Part shown: positions 7,355 through 13,840 of the stretch, one piece after another
How the letters are laid out: the number at the start of each line of letters is the position of its first letter
Position numbering within the stretch: the stretch's first letter is position 1
Assembly: GCA_041494805.1 (NCBI GenBank)
Contig: JBGQBN010000077.1
Coordinates: 1-13,999, forward strand
DNA from: JBGQBN01 sp041494805
Lineage (GTDB): Bacteria; Acidobacteriota; Terriglobia; Terriglobales; Acidobacteriaceae
Direction of reading: 5' to 3'
Length of the DNA: 13,999 bases
Notes under the pieces: model-generated
Told to the model about the DNA's origin: nothing
The model's input: only the letters and a program-made list of their open reading frames with translations
Database searches by the model: none
Position numbers and translations under genes: made by a program

Positions 7355-7493
7355 CGATCAAGACCCAGGGGTTTGCAGAAATACTCAGTTCGGAAAAGAC
7401 TTGGAAAACATCGCGAGCCAACGGCATTCTTTGGCCGGTTGGAGACTGATCGTAAGCTCTGGATGCACCGGCGCCTAGCACATACACTTTCAT
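7308..7493 (-). CDS. N-terminal fragment of the SIR2-like gene (NAD-binding loop)
   Basis: This 61-residue frame begins MKVYVLGAGASRAYDQ. The GAGAS segment is the dinucleotide-binding loop that starts SIR2_2 proteins, and the following PLARDVFQVF also fits that family. It ends in the frame that lacks the rest of the domain and overlaps the main fragment by 47 bases. From this ATG to the stop at 6296 there are 1198 bases, which is 3 x 399 + 1. One extra base within about 7308-7360 would therefore explain the split. It could be a real pseudogene, a sequencing or assembly error, or less likely a recoding site. The start is 16 bases downstream of the polA stop on the same strand, so the gene is probably co-transcribed with polA. 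Confidence 0.65.
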   Translation of the reverse strand: MKVYVLGAGASRAYDQSPTGQRMPLARDVFQVFSELSISANPWVLIGDICQLRFPIAEDRT

Positions 7494-7509
7494 CAACTAA
7501 ACTCACAAA

Positions 7510-10296
7510 CTAGTATTCCAGGTCCCTCCAGTTCGCCCCCACCCCGATGTCGGCTACTAGCGGAACATTTAACGGATACACCCTTTCCATGTGCTCCTTG
7601 ACCATTGGTCTAATAGTATCAAGCTCGCCTGGCGGCAGCTCGAATAACAGTTCGTCGTGCACCTGTAGCGTCATTCTGGATTTCAGCTCATTGCCAAGTA
7701 ATGTTTCATCAATTCGAATCATGGCTAACTTGATCAAATCCGCCGCGGTGCCCTGCAACGGTGTGTTTACCGCAGTGCGTTCGGCGACGCCACGGAGATT
7801 GATGTTCTTGCTGTTGATGTCGGGGATGGGACGGACGCGGCCAAATAGCGTTCGGACCTTCTGCTCGCGGCGGGCCTCTTCCAGCGTGTTGTCGATGAAG
7901 GCCCGCACGCCTTTGTACTTTTCAAAATAGGCGTTGATGAACTGTTTGGCTTCGCCGGGCTCGATGCCGAGTTGTTGTGAGAGTCCAAACGCGGAGAGAC
8001 CGTACACGATGCCGAAGTTCACGACCTTGGCCTGGCGGCGATGGTCGGGGGTAACCATCAGCGGTGGCACGCCGAAGACCTGCGAGGCGGTCAGGGTGTG
8101 AATATCATCGCCACGCCGGAAGGCTTCGACGAGCAGGGGATCGTTCGAGAAATGGGCGAGCAATCGCAACTCGATCTGTGAATAGTCGGCGGCCAGCAGC
8201 ACGTGGCCGGGTTCGGCAGTGAACGCGGCGCGAATCTCGCGACCCAGTTCGGTGCGAATGGGAATGTTCTGCAGGTTGGGATTGGCGGAGGACAATCTTC
8301 CGGTGGCGGTGCCGGTTTGGCCAAAGGTGGTGTGCAGGCGTCCGCTGGCTGGGTTCAGCAGCGCGGGTAGGGCGTCCACGTAGGTGGATTTGAGTTTTGA
8401 CAGTTGGCGATATTCCAGGACCAGACGCGGTACTTCGTGCGTGTCGGCCAGGCCTTCCAGCACGTCCACAGCGGTTGAGATGGTCTTGCCCTTGCCGTAC
8501 TTCACGGGCTTCGGGAGGTTCAGTTTGTTGAAGAGCACATCGCCCAGCTGTTTGGGTGAATTGATGTTGAATTCGATGCCAGCGAGTTCGTAGATTTCTT
8601 TGGCTTTGGCTTCAACCTCGCGCTCCAGGCGCGTCGACATTTCTCCCAGGGCCTTGCGGTCGATCTTGACTCCAGCCTGCTCCATGCGGGCCAGCACGGG
8701 AACTAGCGGGAGATCAATCTCTTCGTACAGCTTGAGCAAGCGGGCTTCTTCCACTTGCCGGCGCAGGGTGATCGCCAACCGTCCTGTAATGTCAGCGGAT
8801 TCCGGCAAGGTGCCATTCAGCTTAAGGTTGAGGTGCCGCAACGCGACATCGGCCAGCCGGTGCGAGGAATACGTCGGATCGAGCAGATAGGAATACAGCA
8901 TGGGATCATGTTGCACGCCGCGCAGTGTGATGCCTTGCGGCTGCAGGGCATGGATGGCTGCCTTGTAGTCGTGGATAGATTTGGGGACGTCACCTGCAGC
9001 CAAAGCAGACTTTAGTCGAACTGCTGCTGCTTCCGCGTCCAATGAGACCGTGGCGGCTGTGCCCGGTGCGGCGGAAATTGCGATGTTACGCGGTTGCGCG
9101 GCAGGTGGCAGCTCGGCGGTGAGCGGTAACATGCCGGTTTCGGGCTCTTCTGCTTCCGGTTCTTCTTCCTCTGCGGCTGGCGCCTCGGCTTCGATGGCTA
9201 CTGCCAGCGAGCCGCCCGCGGGGACAGCAGCGAGCACGGCCTCAACTTCCGCGGCTGACTCTGCCTCGGTGTATTGGGCTTCACTTACCTGCACCACCGG
9301 CAGCAACTCTTTGAGTAGAGAAGTGAATTCCAGCTCGGTGAAAAGTTCGCGCAGGCTTTCTACGTTGGGCTCTCCGGCTCTCATCGCGTCCACGTCCAGA
9401 TCGAGAGGAACATCGGTATCAATCGTTGCCAATTTCTTGCTCAGGAGGATGTTCTCGCGATTGTTCTGCAGCGATTCACGATAGGTCTTCTTCTCTACCT
9501 CTGCGGCGCGATCCAGCGCCTGTTCGACCGTGCCGAAGCGTTTGATTAGTTCGACCGAACCTTTGTCGCCGATTCCGGGAGCGCCGGGGATGTTGTCAAT
9601 GCTGTCGCCGCGCAGGGCCATCACATCTACGACTCGCTGCGGAGGTACGCCCAGGATTTCTTCTACTTTTGCGGCGTCGCAGATCAGATTGTCTTTGGGC
9701 GGGTTCAGTACCAGGATGCGATCGTTCACCAACTGCAGCATGTCTTTGTCGCTGGAAACTACGTAGACGGCGTAGGACTGCGCTGCCGCCTTGCGGGCGA
9801 GTGTTCCGATTACGTCGTCGGCTTCGTAGCCGGTGTGTTCGAGGATGGGAATGCGATAGGCCTCAAGTGCGCGGCGTATGTAGGGCAATTGTTGCGCCAG
9901 GTCGCCGGGCATTTCCGCGCGGTTGGCCTTGTAGCCGTGGTATTCGACTTCCTGGAAGGTTTGCGTCTTCAGATCGAAGCGGCGCACGCTGGTGATGGCT
10001 TCGGCCTGCTGATCGCGGAAGGTGGGGGCGGCCACGTCGAACACGGCGGCCAGATACTCGGGCGAAAAATCGTCACGCAGCTTGCGCAGCATGTTGACGA
10101 ATACGTAGGTCGCTGCAGTCGGAAGTCCGGTCTTGGTGGACATACTGCGCTGCCGCGCCATGGCGTGATAGGCGCGGAAGATGAAGGACATGGCGTCGAT
10201 CAGGAAAATGCGGTCCGGGGTAGAAGACGGCCTGGGCGTAGTTGTGGCCGCAACGCCGGGAGTAGATTCTGCCGAGGATTTTTTTCTGGCAGACAA
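7510..10296 (-). CDS. polA: DNA polymerase I
   Basis: This 928-residue protein has the same length as E. coli Pol I. It contains a 5'-3' nuclease domain (about residues 28-310, with IDAMSFIFRAYHAM and SSDKDMLQLVND), a central 3'-5' exonuclease-like domain (about 340-540), and the polymerase domain (about 550-928). Polymerase motif A is DYSQIELR with Asp704. Motif B is RRQAKVVNFGIVYG with Phe761. Motif C is VHDELLFE with Asp881. The central domain has a low-complexity acidic, alanine-rich stretch (about 372-392) and lacks recognisable exonuclease carboxylates: IEAE stands at Exo I, and alanine where Exo II Asp would be. It is probably not proofreading. It acts in Okazaki fragment processing and repair. 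The start is TTG, forced by an in-frame TAA four codons upstream. A TAAACT box 6 bases before it could be a -10 element. Confidence 0.96.
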   Translation of the reverse strand: MSARKKSSAESTPGVAATTTPRPSSTPDRIFLIDAMSFIFRAYHAMARQRSMSTKTGLPTAATYVFVNMLRKLRDDFSPEYLAAVFDVAAPTFRDQQAEAITSVRRFDLKTQTFQEVEYHGYKANRAEMPGDLAQQLPYIRRALEAYRIPILEHTGYEADDVIGTLARKAAAQSYAVYVVSSDKDMLQLVNDRILVLNPPKDNLICDAAKVEEILGVPPQRVVDVMALRGDSIDNIPGAPGIGDKGSVELIKRFGTVEQALDRAAEVEKKTYRESLQNNRENILLSKKLATIDTDVPLDLDVDAMRAGEPNVESLRELFTELEFTSLLKELLPVVQVSEAQYTEAESAAEVEAVLAAVPAGGSLAVAIEAEAPAAEEEEPEAEEPETGMLPLTAELPPAAQPRNIAISAAPGTAATVSLDAEAAAVRLKSALAAGDVPKSIHDYKAAIHALQPQGITLRGVQHDPMLYSYLLDPTYSSHRLADVALRHLNLKLNGTLPESADITGRLAITLRRQVEEARLLKLYEEIDLPLVPVLARMEQAGVKIDRKALGEMSTRLEREVEAKAKEIYELAGIEFNINSPKQLGDVLFNKLNLPKPVKYGKGKTISTAVDVLEGLADTHEVPRLVLEYRQLSKLKSTYVDALPALLNPASGRLHTTFGQTGTATGRLSSANPNLQNIPIRTELGREIRAAFTAEPGHVLLAADYSQIELRLLAHFSNDPLLVEAFRRGDDIHTLTASQVFGVPPLMVTPDHRRQAKVVNFGIVYGLSAFGLSQQLGIEPGEAKQFINAYFEKYKGVRAFIDNTLEEARREQKVRTLFGRVRPIPDINSKNINLRGVAERTAVNTPLQGTAADLIKLAMIRIDETLLGNELKSRMTLQVHDELLFELPPGELDTIRPMVKEHMERVYPLNVPLVADIGVGANWRDLEY

Positions 10297-10356
10297 CGAG
10301 TAAGTTTAACAGCGGGACGGGTTGTATGGGACGGGTGTCCGAGCCCGGTATGCCGA

Positions 10357-10884
10357 CTACTCGAAACTGGCGGTGAAGTCGGCCTTCACGAACTTGGTTC
10401 GCGCCCCGCCGGGAGGGTTGCGGAAGACCAAGTAATAGGTTCGGGGTTGGTCCACGGTAGAGGCCAGGGCAACTTCCACCGCTTGGCTATGGGATGGATC
10501 CGCGGTGTAGGTAGCCGTTCCCTGCTTGCCGTGCGCGAAATCGTCGAATTCCTGTTCGTTCAATAGAAGAAGATCCACGTCCGCGGTTTCGTTGCTGACG
10601 ATGTTCTCGCTGTTGCTTTTTACAAACGATTGGAAGCTGCCTTCCAGCTTCGGAGTAATGGTGTGGGCGGGAACGACGAAGTCGAAGGCTTCGTACTTCT
10701 TCACTTGAAACGTCTTGTGGACGACGGTTTTCGGCGGCTTGGGCGGCGAAACGACAATGTGGTCGATGGCCGCAGATGTATCTGGGGCCGCGGGAGGGGC
10801 TTCTTTCTTTGAACAACCTGAACCGCAGACGGCAAGCAGCAACCCGCCAATCCCTAACCAAGAAAGTGTCCGGTTCATCGCCAT
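10357..10884 (-). CDS. Predicted lipoprotein of unknown function
   Basis: This is a 175-residue protein that I do not recognise. Residues 1-23 form a lipoprotein signal (MNRT.. then a hydrophobic core LGIGGLLLAVCGSG), with Cys24 followed by SKK as the likely acylated residue. The lipobox GSGC is not the strict consensus. A proline- and alanine-rich linker (about 28-55) precedes a beta-rich domain of about 120 residues with FQVKKYEAFDFVVPA, KLEGSF, a DVDLLLLNEQEFDDF strand pair, and YYLVFRNPPG near the end. This pattern resembles a small jelly-roll or GOLD-like beta-sandwich that binds ligands or partners at the cell surface, but this is only a guess. The frame is open upstream to 10965 through the 15-bp repeats. 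That part encodes a DCDEH repeat and would precede the export signal, so I start at 10884. polA begins 60 bases downstream. Confidence 0.72.
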   Translation of the reverse strand: MAMNRTLSWLGIGGLLLAVCGSGCSKKEAPPAAPDTSAAIDHIVVSPPKPPKTVVHKTFQVKKYEAFDFVVPAHTITPKLEGSFQSFVKSNSENIVSNETADVDLLLLNEQEFDDFAHGKQGTATYTADPSHSQAVEVALASTVDQPRTYYLVFRNPPGGARTKFVKADFTASFE

Positions 10885-10910
10885 ATTTTCTGATCGTTGC
10901 CGGGTTGCAT

Positions 10911-10970
10911 GTTCGTCACAATCATGTTCGTCACAATCACGTTCGTCACAATCAAGTTCCGTCACAATCA
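10911..10970. repeat. Four-unit 15-bp tandem repeat between cdo and the lipoprotein gene
   Basis: The units begin at 10911, 10926, 10941 and 10956 and share GTTCGTCACAATCA plus one variable base. The fourth has an extra C in GTTCCGTC. The last unit contains the stop codon of cdo (10968-10970 read on the minus strand). On the minus strand each unit contains TGATTGTGAC, which includes a TGTGA half-site like that of CRP. The array lies 26-86 bases upstream of the lipoprotein start. It may be a recent slippage expansion or a repeated binding site. Confidence 0.85.
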
Positions 10971-11561
10971 GGAAATCTGCTTGCTCGGCTTCCCGTATTC
11001 CGTGTTGTAGTGCAGCTTGATCACGCCGCAGGTGCCTTGTTCCTGCGAATACACTACACAGGTATCAAACGGCCGCGAATACACGTGCAGGCTCACCGCC
11101 CTCTGATTAAAATCGCGCGGATTGTAGACACGGTGTACGGGCTCGAGCGGGTCCACGGCGCAGGGGTGGCGGGGATTCATCTCGACCGTATCCGTCGCCT
11201 CCAACTGGCAGGTGCCGGCGTCCAGTTTCTGCGAAATTACGCGGTAGTTCTCCACCAGCAGGCGTCCAATCGGCACCGCCATCCAGCAGTTCTGCTCGCG
11301 ATGGTTGTGGACCGAGCTGGCTTGGCCGACTTCCCAGCAGATGGCAACCAGCTCGTAGAGCGGCGTTTTGTCGATCAGGTTGCGGGTGTAGTGCTGGGGA
11401 TCCCAGGTCAAGTAGGGCGCCAGCGTGTCGGGCGCAATTGGTGCGGTTTGGAGAAAGCTTATGATCTGGTCAGTGCGGTTGAACACTGATTCCGGAAATT
11501 TCCGCAACTCAACAACAAAATCCTGTATCGGAACTTGCTTGGAAATGGCTTGGGTTCCCAT
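10968..11561 (-). CDS. cdo: Cysteine dioxygenase type I
   Basis: This is a 197-residue cupin enzyme that oxidises cysteine to cysteine sulfinate with a non-haem iron. Iron ligands are His85 and His87 in SSVHNHREQNC, and His143 in EPVHRVYN. Arg60 in HYTRNLID corresponds to the substrate carboxylate-binding arginine of mammalian CDO. SLHVYSRPFD (157-166) carries the His159/Tyr161 pair equivalent to His155/Tyr157. Cys92 stands five residues after the second iron histidine, as Cys93 does in mammals, so a Cys-Tyr crosslink is possible. Most bacterial CDOs known to me have glycine there. The start ATG follows a GGGGGG run 3 bases upstream, acting as a weak ribosome binding site. The gene lies between queA and the lipoprotein gene on the same strand. 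No taurine or sulfinate gene is next to it. Confidence 0.93.
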   Translation of the reverse strand: MGTQAISKQVPIQDFVVELRKFPESVFNRTDQIISFLQTAPIAPDTLAPYLTWDPQHYTRNLIDKTPLYELVAICWEVGQASSVHNHREQNCWMAVPIGRLLVENYRVISQKLDAGTCQLEATDTVEMNPRHPCAVDPLEPVHRVYNPRDFNQRAVSLHVYSRPFDTCVVYSQEQGTCGVIKLHYNTEYGKPSKQIS

Positions 11562-11620
11562 GTTCCCCCCAGTTGCGCAGGCTAGTATATCGCCTTGAGT
11601 GCCTGTCTGTTCTACACGCT

Positions 11621-11721
11621 AAAGGCTGCGGAAGAATTGGGGAGCGGGGTGAGACAGCTCACCGCAGCGGCTAAAGCCGGACTTGCTTTCAGCGACAGGC
11701 GGCACGACTGGAAGTCGTGCC
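11621..11721. repeat. Intergenic cluster of hairpins (interspersed palindromic repeat)
   Basis: Between the cdo start and the queA stop (195 bases, no gene) lie several inverted repeats. GCTGCGG (11625-11631) pairs with CCGCAGC (11662-11668). Inside that, GGTGAG (11648-11653) pairs with CTCACC (11658-11663). The two right arms share two bases, so they may be alternatives. CGGC TAAA GCCG lies at 11668-11679. The strongest is a perfect 9-bp stem, GGCACGACT (11701-11709) and AGTCGTGCC (11713-11721), with a 3-base loop. No T-run follows on either strand, so these are not classical terminators. The hairpin words match what I recall of repeats scattered through acidobacterial genomes. That link is recollection and needs a search. 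Confidence 0.6.
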
Positions 11722-11756
11722 CTTCCCCAAGGCCCATCCAGCTCGACTGCCGAATG

Positions 11757-12893
11757 CTACTCCAGGAACATACAGTCGCCATAGGAATAGAACCTGTAAC
11801 TCTGCTCGACCGCATGCCGATAGGCTCTGAGGATCAGTTCCTTTCCGCCGAACGCGCACACCAGCATGAGCAACGTGGACTGCGGCAGGTGAAAATTGGT
11901 CAACATGGCCCCCAGCACTCGAAACGGGAAGCCCGGATAGATAAAAATGTCGGCCTCTCCGTTGCCCGCCCGCACTCTGCCGTCGGAGGACTGCCGGGCC
12001 GAATGCTCGAGCGTGCGGACTGTGGTCGTCCCTACCGCCACGATGCGCCGGCGCGCATCCAAGGCACGGTTGATGGCTGCTGCCGCTTCCGCCGAAATAC
12101 AGTAGGACTCAGCGTGGATCTTATGATCTTCCACCCGATCCACACGCACCGGTTGAAAAGTTCCTAATCCTACATGCAACGTTATCGTTACCGTTTCGAT
12201 GCTACGTTTTCTTAGGTTGGCGAGAATCTCCGGGGTGAAGTGCAGACCCGCCGTGGGCGCCGCTACGGAACCGCGCTCCTGGGCATAAACGGTCTGGTAG
12301 CGTTCCCGGTCGGCGGAACGATCGGCACGGTTGATGTATGGCGGCAGCGGAACATGCCCCAGCCGCTCCACATGGTCAAAGAAGCCGGCGATCGGAGTAA
12401 ACCGGATTCGGCGCTCTCCGAAGCTGCCCCTGGCGGTCACCTCCGCTTGCAATTCGTCTTTTTGCGGTTCATCTTTTTGCAATTCACCCGTCTCCCCGAA
12501 GAATAAACGCTCTCCGAGCCCAATCTTCCGCCCGGGCCGCACCAGACACTCCCATTCGTTTGGCTCCTGGGAGACTTGTCGCGTGAGCAGGACTTCCACC
12601 CTGCCCTTCAGGAAATCACGCGCCGCAGGATTTTGTGGGCTGATGGGTTGCGCCCGGGCTCCACTCCTTCTGCCATAGAGCCGCGCCGGAAAGACCCGCG
12701 TATTGTTGAATACGACCAGGTCATCCGGCCGGAGCAGATCGGGGAATTCACGAAACCAGCGGTCGCGTACCTGGCCTGAAGTACGATCTGAAGTACGATC
12801 CACGTGCAGCAGCCGTGACGCCGCACGGTCCGCCAGCGGTTCTTGCGCAATCAGGTGCGCGGGGAGTTCGTAATTGAAGTCAGCGACCTGCAT
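11757..12893 (-). CDS. queA: S-adenosylmethionine:tRNA ribosyltransferase-isomerase
   Basis: This 378-residue enzyme transfers and isomerises the ribosyl group of SAM onto preQ1 in tRNA to give epoxyqueuosine, the penultimate queuosine step. Family motifs run the full length: FNYELPAHLIAQEPL at the start, FNNTRVFPARL, GHVPLPPYI, GSVAAPTAGLHFT, TLHVGLGTFQPV, GTTTVRTLE, DIFIYPGFPF and LTNFHLPQSTLLMLVCAF. It is longer than most QueA (about 340-360), partly because of two short in-frame duplications: DRTSDRTS at residues 32-39 and KDEPQKDELQ at about 138-148. There is no Shine-Dalgarno sequence. The ATG lies inside a 14-bp palindrome and 8 bases after a TATAAT box. tgt and other queuosine genes are not in the window. 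Confidence 0.96.
   Translation of the reverse strand: MQVADFNYELPAHLIAQEPLADRAASRLLHVDRTSDRTSGQVRDRWFREFPDLLRPDDLVVFNNTRVFPARLYGRRSGARAQPISPQNPAARDFLKGRVEVLLTRQVSQEPNEWECLVRPGRKIGLGERLFFGETGELQKDEPQKDELQAEVTARGSFGERRIRFTPIAGFFDHVERLGHVPLPPYINRADRSADRERYQTVYAQERGSVAAPTAGLHFTPEILANLRKRSIETVTITLHVGLGTFQPVRVDRVEDHKIHAESYCISAEAAAAINRALDARRRIVAVGTTTVRTLEHSARQSSDGRVRAGNGEADIFIYPGFPFRVLGAMLTNFHLPQSTLLMLVCAFGGKELILRAYRHAVEQSYRFYSYGDCMFLE
12451..12480. repeat. 15-bp tandem duplication inside queA
   Basis: AATTCGTCTTTTTGC (12451-12465) is followed by GGTTCATCTTTTTGC (12466-12480), with 12 of 15 bases identical, and by a partial third copy AATTC. It is in frame and encodes a doubled KDE-x-Q motif in a variable surface part of QueA. 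Confidence 0.8.
12777..12800. repeat. Perfect 12-bp tandem duplication inside queA
   Basis: TGAAGTACGATC occurs twice in a row without a mismatch. It is in frame and encodes DRTSDRTS near the QueA N-terminus. The exact identity suggests a recent event. Confidence 0.85.
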
Positions 12894-12899
12894 GCAGGT
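12886..12899. repeat. 14-bp palindrome over the queA start codon
   Basis: ACCTGCATGCAGGT is a perfect palindrome with the queA ATG (minus strand, 12891-12893) at its centre. It could be a repressor site or could fold back in RNA, but it may also be chance. Confidence 0.5.
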
Positions 12900-12901
12900 T
12901 G

Positions 12902-12907
12902 ATTATA
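12902..12907 (-). promoter_or_regulatory. Candidate -10 box of queA (TATAAT)
   Basis: A consensus TATAAT on the minus strand ends 8 bases before the queA ATG. No good -35 box is found about 17 bases further upstream. If used, the transcript would start at or next to the start codon, giving a leaderless mRNA. This fits the lack of a Shine-Dalgarno sequence. Confidence 0.35.
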
Positions 12908-13049
12908 GGATTTCGTCCGAGTACTCTGGGAGATGCAGATAAGCCCCTGTCCATCAAGTATTTGAAGATTGTGTAAACGGGATTGTCTCCACCCGACCCG
13001 GTGCGGTACCATACGCCCACTGACTTGGGCCCGCCTCCCCAGCTGCCCT

Positions 13050-13054
13050 GGAGA
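13050..13054 (+). promoter_or_regulatory. Ribosome binding site of the class II aldolase gene
   Basis: GGAGA ends 3 bases before the ATG at 13058. The spacing is short, but it is the only good purine stretch. It decides against the earlier in-frame start at 12983, whose extra 25 residues are proline-rich and unlike the family. Confidence 0.55.
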
Positions 13055-13057
13055 ATC

Positions 13058-13840
13058 ATGACCCGCGAACGCCAATACCGGCGCGAAATTGTCCGCTTCG
13101 GCAAGATGCTGCACGAGCGCGGCTACGTGGCGGCTACGGATGGCAATCTTTCGATGCGTCTCGACGAGCGGCGCATCCTGGCCACGCCCACCGCTATGTG
13201 CAAGAGTATGATGCAGCCCTCTGATCTGGTCATCGTGGATGGCGACGGCAACCGTCTAGCCGGGCGCCGTGACGTTTCCAGCGAAATTGCCATGCACCTG
13301 CTGATTTACAAGCTGCGCCCTGACATCCGGGGTATCGTGCATGCGCACCCGCCCATTGCGACCGGATTCGCCGCGGCGGGACTTGCGCTCAATCAGCCCT
13401 TGGTCTGCGAGGTGGTGATTGGCCTAGGCTCAATTCCGTTGGCAAGATATGGCACTCCGGGTACGAATGAGCTCAGCGAAGCCCTAGCGCCGCTGGTTCC
13501 GGATTACGATGCGATCCTGATGTCGAACCACGGCGTGGTGGCTTACGGTTGCGACCTGCATCAGGCGTACATGAAGATGGAAACGGTCGAACACTTCGCG
13601 CAGATCGCGCTGGTCACCCACATTCTCGGACGCCAAGAGCCACTCAGTGGCCAGCAACTGGAGAAGTTGATCGAGGCACGCGGTAAGTACCAGGGATCGA
13701 AGTCCGCAGCGCCTTTGCCGTTGGCTGTGCCGAGTGCTCCCACGGACGGCAATCACCATGACCGGCCGCGACCTGCTCCGGAAACGTCTCCGCTCGACCC
13801 GGAGCGCCAGCCGCGGCGGATGGCTTCCCGCCAGCGGTGA
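13058..13840 (+). CDS. Class II aldolase/adducin family protein
   Basis: This is a 260-residue protein with one class II aldolase domain (about residues 1-210), as in L-fuculose-phosphate aldolase and L-ribulose-5-phosphate 4-epimerase. GNLS at 29-32 and KSMMQPSDLV (49-58) form the phosphate-binding part. Glu76 in VSSEIAMH is the likely catalytic acid/base. His95 and His97 in VHAHPP and His158 in MSNHGVV are the expected zinc ligands. The natural substrate cannot be assigned: aldolase, epimerase or methylthioribulose-phosphate dehydratase-type activity are all possible. FucA-like aldolase is the closest by motif. After residue 210 there is a proline-, arginine- and serine-rich tail of about 50 residues, which is unusual for the family and probably disordered. 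The gene is divergent from queA, with 164 bases between the starts. Confidence 0.88.
   Translation: MTRERQYRREIVRFGKMLHERGYVAATDGNLSMRLDERRILATPTAMCKSMMQPSDLVIVDGDGNRLAGRRDVSSEIAMHLLIYKLRPDIRGIVHAHPPIATGFAAAGLALNQPLVCEVVIGLGSIPLARYGTPGTNELSEALAPLVPDYDAILMSNHGVVAYGCDLHQAYMKMETVEHFAQIALVTHILGRQEPLSGQQLEKLIEARGKYQGSKSAAPLPLAVPSAPTDGNHHDRPRPAPETSPLDPERQPRRMASRQR

Noticed and set aside
7338..7356. Programmed ribosomal frameshift signal in the SIR2-like gene
   Set aside because: No X-XXY-YYZ slippery heptamer is found in the overlap, and the needed shift is +1/-2 rather than the usual -1. A mutation or sequence error is simpler.
9835..10566. A 243-codon + strand frame spanning the polA start and the end of the lipoprotein gene
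   Set aside because: It crosses two real minus-strand genes and their spacer, has no ribosome binding site and no recognisable motif.
10885..10965. N-terminal extension of the lipoprotein encoding a DCDEH repeat
   Set aside because: The extension is only the translation of the 15-bp tandem repeat and would put about 27 charged residues before the lipoprotein signal, which would disturb export.
10911..10970. CRISPR array
   Set aside because: The repeat units are 15 bases with no unique spacers between them, so this is a simple tandem repeat.
11701..11721. Rho-independent terminator for queA
   Set aside because: The 9-bp stem is strong, but no T-run follows it on either strand. It fits an interspersed palindrome better.
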